A stretch of DNA of 64,000 bases from Syntrophobacterales bacterium (GTDB lineage Bacteria > Desulfobacterota > Desulfobaccia > Desulfobaccales > 0-14-0-80-60-11), in contig JAILZL010000010.1 in assembly GCA_023512475.1 (NCBI GenBank), forward strand, positions 1-64,000, read 5' to 3'. Under the pieces are notes generated by a model. That model was given only the letters and a program-made list of their open reading frames with translations. It was not told where the DNA came from and ran no database searches. Position numbers and translations under genes: made by a program. Shown here piece after piece: positions 16,209 through 23,910 of this stretch (positions within the stretch are counted from its first letter, which is position 1; each line of letters opens with the position of its first letter).

Positions 16209-17381
16209 TTACCTCCGGAACAACTTCAGCAGCCCCCAGCGGGAGGCTTTGGACTCCGGGGTCTCCCGGCCGCTCAGCTGGGCGGCCAGGAGTTTGAGAT
16301 CCCGGCAGACGGCGTGGCCGGGTTCCTGGCGGGTCAGGGGCTGGCCTTCATTGATGCTGCGGGTCACCTCCCGGGGGGCGTGGCCGATGGTGCCCCTGAC
16401 CTCCCGGCCCAGGAAGGCGGAGACATCCTCCACGGACAGGTCGCCGTGTTTCTGCCAGGCGTTGAGCCACAGTCCGAAGGTGGCCGACTCCAGGCCCAGC
16501 AGTTCCAGGAGATCCAACAGCTTCTTGGCGTTGGAGAGGGCCGGAATGCTCTGGTTGGCCACCACGATGAGGTTCTCCGCCATCTCCAGCACCTTGAGGG
16601 CGGGTTCGTCCAGATTCTGGCCCAGGTCCACCAGGATGTGGGAGAAGATGCGCAGCTTCTTCAGATACCGCAGGACCGGGTCCAGCCGCTCCGCGGTCAC
16701 CACCTCCGCGTCCTCCAGGCGCAGGGGCGCCGGCAGGAGCTGCAGGTTCTTGTCGTATTGGTAAAAGAGGCTCTGGAGGTAGGAGCGGTCCAGGTTTTCG
16801 GCGTTCTCGATGACCTCCACCAGGGTGTACTGGGGCTTGACATCAAAGAAGTGCACCATCTGGCCGTAACGCAGGTCCAGATCCACCAGCAGTACTTGCC
16901 CCTGGCTCTCCTGGGCCAGGAGATAGGCGGTGTTGACGGCCACAAAGGTGGTCCCTACCCCCCCTTTGCAGCCCAAAAAGGCGGTGAGCCGGGTGGGCTC
17001 CGCCGGCCCCAGTTCCGCGGGGAGCACCGGCAGCCGGTCCAGGGCCTCCTGGAACTCCTCCGGCCGGATGGGAAAGACGAAGCATTCCTTCACCCCCAGG
17101 CGCAGGGCCTTCCATAGCTGCTCGGTGGTGATCTCCTGGAAATACAGGAAGATGGGGGGGTTGCGGTGATCGGCGGTGGTGCGCCGGATCCAGGCGTCCA
17201 GAACCCGGTCCTCGCCCGGATATTCCAGGAAGACCGCATTGGCGCCGGAGTTGACCTTATCCGGAAGCTGCGCCAGCGGCAGGGCCTCCAGGAGGGTTCC
17301 CTGCCGGGAGGCCTGCACCACCTTGGTCAGGTAGTCGCGCGTTTCCGGACTGCTGTAGTACAGACAGAATGTGATGGCCAT
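16209..17381 (-). CDS. tadZ: Pilus localisation protein TadZ/CpaE
   Basis: The 390-residue protein has an N-terminal receiver-like domain (residues 1-120, without a clear phosphorylation Asp) and a C-terminal MinD/ParA-like ATPase. The deviant P-loop reads CKGGVGTTFVAVN (near residues 136-148), with the signature Lys but without the second Lys, which is typical of TadZ. The VDLDLRYGQMVHFFD and VDLGQNLDE segments follow. TadZ marks the assembly site at the pole and recruits the rest of the machine. Confidence 0.88.
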   Translation of the reverse strand: MAITFCLYYSSPETRDYLTKVVQASRQGTLLEALPLAQLPDKVNSGANAVFLEYPGEDRVLDAWIRRTTADHRNPPIFLYFQEITTEQLWKALRLGVKECFVFPIRPEEFQEALDRLPVLPAELGPAEPTRLTAFLGCKGGVGTTFVAVNTAYLLAQESQGQVLLVDLDLRYGQMVHFFDVKPQYTLVEVIENAENLDRSYLQSLFYQYDKNLQLLPAPLRLEDAEVVTAERLDPVLRYLKKLRIFSHILVDLGQNLDEPALKVLEMAENLIVVANQSIPALSNAKKLLDLLELLGLESATFGLWLNAWQKHGDLSVEDVSAFLGREVRGTIGHAPREVTRSINEGQPLTRQEPGHAVCRDLKLLAAQLSGRETPESKASRWGLLKLFRR

Positions 17382-17455
17382 CTCCGGCGTCCATCCTGGA
17401 TAGGGATCGGTCTGAGGTGCGGGACCCAGGGGTCTCTCTTCCCCGGGTCGGAGGA

Positions 17456-18313
17456 TCAGAACTGCTGGGTCAGCTTCTCCAGCAGTTTTTCCTCTTTTTT
17501 CTTGCGATAGTAGGGACCGCGGATCACCTCCACCCCCGTCTGGCCGTTGCCGCCCCCGGACAACACACCTTTCAGGCCTGCGGGGCCAGCCACCAGATGG
17601 GTGGTCTTGACCCCGCTGGTGGGGACCGCCTCCTGGTTGAGGTGGTTACGCAGGGCCAAAGAGACGTGGCCCTCCCGGGCGGCCAGCGCCAGGCGTTCGC
17701 CCTCCTCCGGGGTGACCTCCAGGGTGACGGTGGGCACCACCTGGGGCTTGTCCCCGGGGCGGCGCTCAATGCTCTGACCGGTGCCCAGGACCTTGAGGTT
17801 CTGCAGGGCGATCTTGGAGACCGGATCCTTGTTGAAGTCCCCCTTGTCGATGGTCACCACCACATCCACCCGGTTGCCGGGGGCGAGAAACCCGGCCACC
17901 CCCGAGGCCTCATCCACCTTCACCGTCATGGCCCGCTTTTCCGGGTCCAACAGGGCGGTGAGCCCCGCCATGGCCCCCTGGGGGGCCAGTTTCACTTCCA
18001 GGATGGGCTCCCCGGCCTTGAACTGGGAGGCCGCCACCCGGCCCGCCACCTCCTCCGGACGCGTGAAACTGCCCGGCGGGCAGCTCTCCTGGGGCCAGTG
18101 GCGGATCACCACCTGCTCCGGCGCCAGCGACTGGGCCGCCTCAATATCCTTGGCCGCCACCACCACCGGCCGCAGTTTGATGGCCGGCTGCTTCTGGGCC
18201 TGCTGTTGCGACTGGCCCTTGAGCCAGCCCAGGGCCATCACCGTGGCCGTGGTGCCGAAGACCAGGGCCAAAATGAGCCAGAACCAGGAGGGCAATCTCC
18301 GCACCGGTCTCAC
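17456..18313 (-). CDS. cpaB: Tad pilus protein CpaB/RcpC
   Basis: The start codon is GTG at 18313, overlapping the stop of the TadE gene (GTGA). The 285-residue protein has one N-terminal membrane helix (FWLILALVFGTTATVMALGW), a SAF domain (VVVAAKDIEAAQSLAPEQV near residues 50-68) and a RcpC/CpaB C-terminal region (LAPGNRVDVVVTIDKGD and TVTLEVTPEEGERLALAA). RcpC works in the periplasm with the RcpA secretin. A secretin gene usually follows but here tadZ comes next. Confidence 0.88.
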   Translation of the reverse strand: MRPVRRLPSWFWLILALVFGTTATVMALGWLKGQSQQQAQKQPAIKLRPVVVAAKDIEAAQSLAPEQVVIRHWPQESCPPGSFTRPEEVAGRVAASQFKAGEPILEVKLAPQGAMAGLTALLDPEKRAMTVKVDEASGVAGFLAPGNRVDVVVTIDKGDFNKDPVSKIALQNLKVLGTGQSIERRPGDKPQVVPTVTLEVTPEEGERLALAAREGHVSLALRNHLNQEAVPTSGVKTTHLVAGPAGLKGVLSGGGNGQTGVEVIRGPYYRKKKEEKLLEKLTQQF

Positions 18314-18732
18314 TCCATGAGCATGACGGTTTCCGCCGTCAGGTTGATGGGCCCCACCAGGTCCTGCACCAACCGGGGCAGGATCTGAAAGCTGTAGCTG
18401 TATTCCACCCGCACGGTGAGAGGCTGCCCGCTCGTCCCGGCGGGCCAGTTGGGGAAGCTCACCGGCACGGTGCCCGTCTCAGTGAATCCGGTTTTCTGCA
18501 GGTATTCCCGCACCTTAGCCTCAATGTCCGCCTGAGACTTCCGGGGGGTGCTCAAGACCACCCCGAAGCGGGCCCCCTCCCGGGCAGCGTTGGCCAGAAG
18601 CCCCTTGGTGTACATGGCCAGGCCGAACTCCACCAGGCCGAAGAGCACCGTCACCAGGAGGGGCGCCAGCAGCCCGAACTCCACAATGGTGGCGCCCCGT
18701 TCCCGGGAGGGGACCCGCAGGGGGAAGTGCAT
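18310..18732 (-). CDS. tadE: TadE-like minor pseudopilin
   Basis: The 140-residue protein starts at the ATG at 18732, which has AAGGAGG upstream; a long in-frame extension further upstream is discounted. Residues 10-40 read RERGATIVEFGLLAPLLVTV, the TadE-type prepilin motif (Gly before the cleavage point, Glu at +5), followed by a single hydrophobic helix. LLANAAREGARFGVV (near 46-60) is a hallmark of TadE/TadG. TadE is processed by the prepilin peptidase and acts in Flp pilus assembly. Confidence 0.88.
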   Translation of the reverse strand: MHFPLRVPSRERGATIVEFGLLAPLLVTVLFGLVEFGLAMYTKGLLANAAREGARFGVVLSTPRKSQADIEAKVREYLQKTGFTETGTVPVSFPNWPAGTSGQPLTVRVEYSYSFQILPRLVQDLVGPINLTAETVMLME

Positions 18733-18844
18733 CACGAGCCTCCTTGGATCCGGGCGGTGAGTCTGAGACGGGCCGGGAGGAGGCCCCCCGGACCCGTGGG
18801 TGGGCGCCGGCGGCCCGCCCCCAGGCCGGCCGCGAAAGGCGATG

Positions 18845-19030
18845 TTACTGCTGTTGCTGCTGTTGCTGGCCGAGCTTGGCCGCCACATCCTGGAATTGGG
18901 TATTCAGATTGGAGCCGATGAGGTAGATGGCGCTCATCACCGCTACGGCGATGCCCGCCACCAGCAGGCCGTATTCCACCGCGCTGGCGCCCTCTTCTTC
19001 CCGGATGAACTGTTTCAGCCGCTCTTTCAT
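18845..19030 (-). CDS. flp: Flp-type pilin
   Basis: This 61-residue prepilin has the leader MKERLKQFIREEEG, a cleavage site after Gly14 and the Flp motif ASAVEYGLLVAGIAVAVMSA with Glu-Tyr at +5/+6. It ends in an unusual run of seven Gln encoded by alternating CAG and CAA codons. Flp is the major subunit of Tad pili used in surface attachment. AAGGAG precedes the ATG. It is the first gene of the tad operon and sits behind the riboswitch. Confidence 0.93.
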   Translation of the reverse strand: MKERLKQFIREEEGASAVEYGLLVAGIAVAVMSAIYLIGSNLNTQFQDVAAKLGQQQQQQQ

Positions 19031-19172
19031 GTGACCTCACTCCTTCTTTGGTGTGGTTTGTGTGCCGGGTGCCGGTCGGCGGCCGCCCCCGTGGCCCGGC
19101 TGCCTCCCCGGAGCGGCGCCGGCCGGCGTCCCGACCCCGTCCACCGAGGCACCAAAGAGGATTTCGGGCTTT

Positions 19173-19268
19173 CCCACTTCGGCAGTCCCGCCGCCCTGGC
19201 CCCGGGGGGCTGTAGGCCGGTGACTTTGCGCCCCGCCCTTTCGGGTCGGTTTGCCTTTCTCGGTGGGC
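19173..19268 (-). ncRNA. c-di-GMP-I (GEMM-I) riboswitch upstream of flp
   Basis: The minus strand carries the hallmarks of a GEMM-I aptamer in order: closing stem CCCAC...GTGGG, GAGAAAGGCAAACC, a GNRA-type GAAA-capped stem (CCCGAAAGGG), GGGGCGCAAAGTCACCGGCC, CTACAGCC, then a GC-rich stem and GACTGCCGAAGTGGG. The base just before GCAAACC, equal to G20 of the Vc2 aptamer, is G, which favours c-di-GMP over cGAMP. About 140 bases lie between it and the flp ATG. It would let c-di-GMP set pilin and tad expression. Confidence 0.85.
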
Positions 19269-19287
19269 GGTTTTTCCTTCACTCCTT

Positions 19288-19314
19288 TTATCGGCAGCCC
19301 TGCCCCCGAAATTA
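19288..19314 (-). promoter_or_regulatory. Sigma-28-type promoter of flp/tad
   Basis: TAAT (19311-19314), a 15-base spacer and a perfect GCCGATAA (19288-19295) fit the sigma-28 consensus. Transcription would begin about ten bases before the riboswitch aptamer. Confidence 0.7.
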
Positions 19315-19345
19315 ATTTTTCCTCCGGGCCCTTTCGGCCGTCCCT

Positions 19346-19372
19346 TCAAGTTTTGCCCCCGGCGGCCGATGC
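19346..19372 (+). promoter_or_regulatory. Possible sigma-28-type promoter of the AAA+ gene
   Basis: TCAA (19346-19349), a 15-base spacer and GCCGATGC (19365-19372) resemble sigma-28 sites with the same spacing as the motAB and flp promoters. The AAA+ gene starts 50 bases downstream. Confidence 0.45.
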
Positions 19373-19421
19373 TCTCTTTTGGACTCCCTGATCATTTCCG
19401 CACTCAGGAGGAAGTCAGCCC

Positions 19422-20735
19422 ATGATGCCTGCCGCCGGCCCCCGCCAGGTCCTGCTGGAGTCCTCCGCCTCCCCCCTGGCCCGGCCCCTGCCCCAATCCC
19501 TTCAGGAGGTGGGCCTGCCGGAAATCTTCCTGGCCAACCTGACCCTGAAGCATGCTTTCTATCTGGACACTTTTTATCTGTCGGATCTGGTGGAGCGGCT
19601 GAAGCTCTCCACCACGGTGCTGAATCTGCTGGTGGATTATCTGAAGAAGGAAAAATATCTGGAGGTGCGGGGGCCGGACCCCCTGAAGAGCGCGGCCAAT
19701 CCCTTGAGCCTCACCAACCGCTATGCCCTCACCGAGGCGGGCAAGCGCCGGGCCGCCCTGCTTTTGGAGTACGACGCCTATGTGGGGCCCGCGCCCGTCA
19801 GCCTGGAGGATTACTGGCAGCAGGTGACCCGCCAGAGCATCAGGCTGACCGCCCTCACCCCCGCCCGCCTGCGGCAGGTCTTCCAGGGGCTGGTCCTGGC
19901 CCCGGATCTTTTGGAGCAGCTGGGTCCGGCGGCGGTGAGCGGCAAGCCCCTGTTCCTCTACGGGCCGCCGGGCAACGGCAAGACCACCATCGCTGTCCGG
20001 CTGGGGGAGATCTGGGACGACGCCATCCTGGTACCCTATGCCCTCTATGTGGAAGGCAATGTGGTGCGGGTTTATGATGAGATCAGCCACAAACCCGCAC
20101 CCGGTCAGGATCCGCCGGAGCTGGGCGACAAACGCTGGGTGCGCTGCCGGCGCCCCACCGTCATCGTGGGGGGCGAACTCACCTTGGGCATGCTGGATCT
20201 GGCCTTCAACCCCACCCTGAAGTATTACGAGGCGCCCCTGCAGCTCAAGGCCAACAACGGCCTCTTTATCGTGGATGACTTCGGCCGCCAGCAGATCTCG
20301 CCCCAGGAGCTCCTGAACCGCTGGTTCATCCCCCTGGAAAACCGGCAGGATTTTCTCTGCCTGCACACCGGCCAGAAATTCGCCATCCCCTTTGACCAGT
20401 TCCTGGTGTTCGCCACCAACCTGGACCCCCGCTCCCTGGTGGATGACGCCTTTCTGCGGCGCATCCGCTCCAAGGTCAAGGTGAATCACGTCACCCGGGA
20501 GCAGTTTAGAGAGATCTTCCGGCTCACCTGCCAGCAGTTTCAGTTGCCCTATGACCCCGAGGCCCTGGAGTATCTCCTTTCCACCCACTATGACGCCACG
20601 GGGCGCTCCATGGACGCCTGTCATCCCCGGGACCTGATGGAGCAGATCCTGGATTACTGCGCCTTCCATCAGATCCCCCCCACCCTGTCCCGGGAACTGC
20701 TGGACCGGGCCTGCCGGATCTACTTCGTGCAGTGA
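19422..20735 (+). CDS. AAA+ ATPase divergent from the Flp pilin
   Basis: The 437-residue protein has an N-terminal region (residues 28-115) that looks like a winged helix (LSDLVERLKLSTTVLNLLVD and RYALTEAGKRRAALL) followed by an AAA+ module: Walker A GPPGNGKTT (181-189), Walker B GLFIVDDFGR, sensor-1 VFATNLDP and arginine-finger region DAFLRRIRSK. It is not a secretion ATPase. Its position opposite flp and the shared promoter type suggest a regulatory or assembly role for the pilus (inference). AGGAGGAA precedes ATG-ATG; the second ATG is equally possible. Confidence 0.82.
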   Translation: MMPAAGPRQVLLESSASPLARPLPQSLQEVGLPEIFLANLTLKHAFYLDTFYLSDLVERLKLSTTVLNLLVDYLKKEKYLEVRGPDPLKSAANPLSLTNRYALTEAGKRRAALLLEYDAYVGPAPVSLEDYWQQVTRQSIRLTALTPARLRQVFQGLVLAPDLLEQLGPAAVSGKPLFLYGPPGNGKTTIAVRLGEIWDDAILVPYALYVEGNVVRVYDEISHKPAPGQDPPELGDKRWVRCRRPTVIVGGELTLGMLDLAFNPTLKYYEAPLQLKANNGLFIVDDFGRQQISPQELLNRWFIPLENRQDFLCLHTGQKFAIPFDQFLVFATNLDPRSLVDDAFLRRIRSKVKVNHVTREQFREIFRLTCQQFQLPYDPEALEYLLSTHYDATGRSMDACHPRDLMEQILDYCAFHQIPPTLSRELLDRACRIYFVQ

Positions 20736-20811
20736 CGCCCGCCCGCCGGCTCGCGGCAAAGGAGGCAGGAGACAGGCGGGGAAAGCGATTCCAGGAAGAA
20801 GGGCCGGCATG

Positions 20812-20844
20812 AAAGGGGGGCAGGGATCCATTTCCCTGCCCCTT
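20812..20844 (+). terminator. Terminator-like hairpin after the AAA+ gene
   Basis: AAAGGGG(GG)CAGGGA pairs with TCCCTGCCCCTTT around TCCATT, 77 bases after the stop codon. The T run is short. Confidence 0.5.
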
Positions 20845-20964
20845 TGATCCCTCACCTCCTTTTCCCTTGGCGGGGGACGAGGGGGCCGGCATACCCTGGC
20901 CTTTCCCGGGTCCGCTTCGCCACCCTCCCCTGTGCAGCTTCAGGTATTTCTCCCGGACCGCCCC

Positions 20965-20975
20965 TGTGATATAAG
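20965..20975 (+). promoter_or_regulatory. Extended -10 promoter of nagZ
   Basis: TGTGATATAAG is an extended -10 element about 40 bases before the nagZ ATG. No good -35 box is seen 17 bases upstream, as is usual for extended -10 promoters. Confidence 0.45.
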
Positions 20976-21016
20976 GGGAGAGCCTGCCTGCAGGCCGGGC
21001 GGCGAGGGGAGGTGCC

Positions 21017-22039
21017 ATGCAGGCATACGGTCAGGTGTTCATGGTAGGGCTGCCGGGCCCCCGGGTGGAGGCGGTGGCCCGGGAACTGGTCCGGGACCTG
21101 GGGGTGGGTGGGGTGATCCTCTTTGCCCGGAACCTGGAGGACCCCCTGCAGGTGTGGGAGCTCACCTCCGAGCTCCAGAGGCTGGCCCGGGAGCGGGGCG
21201 GGCCGCCCCTCCTCCTCGCTGTGGACCAGGAAGGGGGGCCGGTGCAGCGCCTGAAAGGGCCCTTCACCCGCATACCCTCCGCCCGGGAGCTGGGGGAAAA
21301 GGCTGAGCCCCGGGAGGTGGAGGCCCTGTATCACCAGGTGGCCCGGGAGCTGGCCCTGGTGGGAGTGAACCTGAACCTGGCCCCGGTAGTGGACGTGGCC
21401 CGGAGCCCGGATTGCCCCCTATGGGAGCGCTCCTTCGGGCCGGACCCGGAGAAGGTGGCGGCCTATGGCATGGCGGCCATCCGGGGGTTGCGGGCCGGCG
21501 GCGTGCTGGCCGCGGCCAAGCACTTCCCCGGTCTGGGGGACACCCGCCGGGACTCCCACCTGGTGCTTCCCACCGCGGAGGGCGCCGATCCGGAGCGGGC
21601 GGTGGATCTGAAACCCTTCGCCGCCGCGGTGGCCGTCGGGGTGCCGCTGATCATGACCGCGCATCTCCGGGTGCCGGCCTGGGAGGAAGCGCCCGCCACC
21701 CTGTCGCCGGTGGCCATCCGCACCTGGCTCCGGGGCCGTCTGGGATTCGGCGGGGTGGTGATGACCGATGACCTGGAGATGGGGGCCATCCGGGAGCAGG
21801 GGGAGGTGGCGTCCGCCGCTCTTCAGGCCCTCGCCGCCGGGGCCGATCTGCTCCTCATCTGTGAGCACTCTGAGCTGGCCTGGGAGGCGGCGCGGCGGCT
21901 GGAAAAGACGCCCGCCCTGAAAGAGCGTCTGGCGGAGGCCTCCGCCCGGCTGGCCCGCCTGCGGGCGCGCCTGCCCGCTTCCTGCGCCCGGAGAGAGGTG
22001 GAGGCATATTTTGCCCCCATCCTAATGAGGAATCCCTGA
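21017..22039 (+). CDS. nagZ: Beta-N-acetylhexosaminidase NagZ (GH3)
   Basis: This 340-residue GH3 enzyme has AVDQEGGPVQRL near residue 72, KHFPGLGDTRRDSH from Lys168 (the His-Asp acid/base loop) and MTDDLEMGAI with the nucleophile at Asp251. NagZ removes N-acetylglucosamine from muropeptides during cell-wall recycling. It lacks a signal peptide, as expected for the cytoplasmic enzyme. The length is normal. It stands alone with its own promoter. Confidence 0.93.
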   Translation: MQAYGQVFMVGLPGPRVEAVARELVRDLGVGGVILFARNLEDPLQVWELTSELQRLARERGGPPLLLAVDQEGGPVQRLKGPFTRIPSARELGEKAEPREVEALYHQVARELALVGVNLNLAPVVDVARSPDCPLWERSFGPDPEKVAAYGMAAIRGLRAGGVLAAAKHFPGLGDTRRDSHLVLPTAEGADPERAVDLKPFAAAVAVGVPLIMTAHLRVPAWEEAPATLSPVAIRTWLRGRLGFGGVVMTDDLEMGAIREQGEVASAALQALAAGADLLLICEHSELAWEAARRLEKTPALKERLAEASARLARLRARLPASCARREVEAYFAPILMRNP

Positions 22040-22400
22040 CGGGAAGACCAGGGCCCGCGGGGCTCCCCCACCTGTCCCCAGCCCCGGAACCCTCCCGCAG
22101 AGAAGCCGGGGAAAGGGGGCAGAGGGGCGCAACTCCAGGTCTTCTTTCCTCTACCCTTTCTGCTGCCCGGTCATAACCCCCTGCCCTTCCGGTTCCCCTG
22201 CCGGCGCCGGCCGGATGCCCTTACTTTTTCGGGCGCACTGCGATAAAATAAATTCATTCTGAGGTAATGAAGGAGGCGACGGGCCCCGGCGGCCCCTTTC
22301 CCTGATTCCGTTCCCCTTCAGGGGTTGCGGAGCGGGTGTGGGGGACAGGGTTTGGATCTCCGGGTCCTGCTCCCGGGGCTGTGGGCCGCATCGCACCGTC
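22040..22400. other. Intergenic region before the folate C1 gene pair
   Basis: This 361-base gap holds no protein-like ORF. TAAAAT at about 22244 could be a -10 box with a poor -35 (TTACTT) 17 bases upstream; it would serve fchA. Nothing else is recognised. Confidence 0.4.
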
Positions 22401-22982
22401 ATGGCAGACGGTTTTCTGCATGAGCTGTCCCGGCCCCGCCCCGACCCCGGGGGCGGTGCCGCCGCCGCCTTCGGGGCCCGTCTGGGGATGGCCCTGCTCC
22501 TCAAGGTGGTGCGCCTGGAGGAGCTCCGGACCCCAGGTCCGGACCCCTGGCCGGGGCGGCGGCAGGCGGGCGAGACCCTGGAGCAGGTGCTGGAGGAGCT
22601 GCAGGAGGCGGATGTGCGGGCCTATGCCGGCCTGGCGGCGAACTTCCGTCAGGCCGGGTCGGCCCGGGAGGCTGCGGCCCTGAAGGCCACCCGGATTCCC
22701 TACCGCATCGCCCAGACCGCCGCGGCGGGCCTGACCTTGGCCGCTCAGGTGGGGGGCGAGTGCGCCCGGCATCTGCTGGCGGATGTGCAGGTGGCCGCCG
22801 AACTCCTGGCCGGGAGTGTGCGGGGGGCGGCGGCCATCGCCCGGGCCAACCTGCCCTGGCTGGGCCCGGCCGCGTCCCGGGAATGGGCCGGGAAGCTGGA
22901 TGATCTGGTGGGGAGGATGGACCAAGCGTTGCTGCAGACCCGAAAGACCCTGCAAGCCCGGATGGAGGGCGGGCCCTCGTGA
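22401..22982 (+). CDS. fchA: Methenyltetrahydrofolate cyclohydrolase (FchA family)
   Basis: The 193-residue protein matches the cyclodeaminase/cyclohydrolase family: MADGFLHELSRPRPDPGGGA at the start, with the P-x-P-G-G-G loop at 14-20, then a helical bundle with RIPYRIAQTAAAGL (near 98-111). FchA converts 5,10-methenyl-THF to 10-formyl-THF or the reverse in the folate branch of the Wood-Ljungdahl pathway. The ATG at 22401 fits the family start; 21 in-frame codons upstream look non-coding. Its stop overlaps the next start (GTGA), so the two genes form one unit. Confidence 0.85.
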   Translation: MADGFLHELSRPRPDPGGGAAAAFGARLGMALLLKVVRLEELRTPGPDPWPGRRQAGETLEQVLEELQEADVRAYAGLAANFRQAGSAREAAALKATRIPYRIAQTAAAGLTLAAQVGGECARHLLADVQVAAELLAGSVRGAAAIARANLPWLGPAASREWAGKLDDLVGRMDQALLQTRKTLQARMEGGPS

Positions 22983-23743
22983 TCCGGCTGGCTGCAGACT
23001 GCCTCACCGCCACCCGGCCGATGGTGGCCCAGGCGCTGGAGAGGTTGGATCCCGCCCCCCTGCAGGAGCTGGCCCGGCGGTGCCAGGAGGCGGGGGCCAG
23101 GCTGTTGGATCTCAACCCCGGTTATCTCCCCCCGCGGCGCTGGGACCGCATGGCCTTTATGGTGGAGGCGGTCCAGGAGGCGGTGGATCTCCCCCTCATC
23201 CTGGACAGCCCCCAGGCCCCGGTATTGGCCCGAGGATTGGCGTCCTGCCGCCGCAAGCCCATCCTGAGCGCCCTGACCCTGGAGCCCCCGAAGCTGGAAG
23301 AGATCCTCCCCCTGGCGGTGGAGCACGATACCGACCTGGTGGTGCTGCTTCTGGATGAACGCTCCTTTTCCCCCCCAGAGGTGGAGGGCAAGCTGGCTCT
23401 GGCCGTGGAGCTCAAGGAGCGGGCCCAGGCGGCGGGGCTGGCGCCGGCCCGCCTCATCTTTGACCCGGTGCTCCCCCACCTGAGCTGGCCCGACGCCCTG
23501 CCCCGCACCGGGGCGGTAATCCAGGCGGTGCGCTGGCTGGCCGGCGGCCAGATCCTGGGGGAGCCGGCCCGGACCATGGCCGGCATCTCCAACCTGCGGA
23601 GCGGCCTCCGGGAGCATTATGCCGTGACCCTGGACACCATGGTGCTGGCCCTGCTGGCCGGCGCCGGTCTGGAAATCGCCCTGGCGGATGTTCTCCTGCC
23701 GGAGGTGGCCGCGGCCGCCCGGGTCCTGAGGCGGTTAAGGTAA
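22979..23743 (+). CDS. Pterin-dependent methyltransferase (AcsE/MtrH-like)
   Basis: The 254-residue TIM-barrel protein resembles methyltetrahydrofolate:corrinoid protein methyltransferases. LLDLNPGYLPP (near residues 41-51) corresponds to the pterin-binding D-x-N loop, PLILDSPQAPVLARGL (near 72-87) to the LDS motif, and GISNLRSGL near the end to the G-x-S-N-x-S-x-G-L motif of AcsE/MtrH. These enzymes pass the methyl group of methyl-THF to a corrinoid protein. The start is GTG at 22979. Coupling to fchA supports a C1 role, although no corrinoid protein gene is nearby. Confidence 0.78.
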   Translation: MIRLAADCLTATRPMVAQALERLDPAPLQELARRCQEAGARLLDLNPGYLPPRRWDRMAFMVEAVQEAVDLPLILDSPQAPVLARGLASCRRKPILSALTLEPPKLEEILPLAVEHDTDLVVLLLDERSFSPPEVEGKLALAVELKERAQAAGLAPARLIFDPVLPHLSWPDALPRTGAVIQAVRWLAGGQILGEPARTMAGISNLRSGLREHYAVTLDTMVLALLAGAGLEIALADVLLPEVAAAARVLRRLR

Positions 23744-23757
23744 GAATGGCCGGGGGA

Positions 23758-23853
23758 TGAGCCGAAAGGGGCGGTAAGGCCGCCCAGGCTCAGCCACCGG
23801 GCGCATGAGGGTTGGGAGAGAAGGCCGGGAGGCGTCGCTTCCCGCTTCTCCCC
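23758..23853 (+). other. Two nested hairpins in the hflX leader
   Basis: The first structure is TGAGCC...GGCTCA enclosing GGGCGG/CCGCCC (23758-23792). The second is GGGAGAGAAG...CTTCTCCC enclosing CGGGA/TCCCG (23814-23852). No T run follows, so these look like leader RNA structure rather than a terminator. No known riboswitch class was recognised. Confidence 0.4.
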
Positions 23854-23910
23854 TTAAAAAACTCGGAGGACAGCAATCTTTCGTGACTGCTGCTCCCAGG
23901 AGAAGGGTCC

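Noticed and set aside
22266-22304. A 12-codon peptide before fchA that could be a leader peptide
   Set aside because: It has no repeated regulatory codons and no attenuator hairpin pair; it is likely chance.
23758-23853. Known riboswitch class in the hflX leader (ZTP, SAM or guanidine types)
   Set aside because: Some short strings looked similar, but the conserved cores of these classes are not present in the right order.
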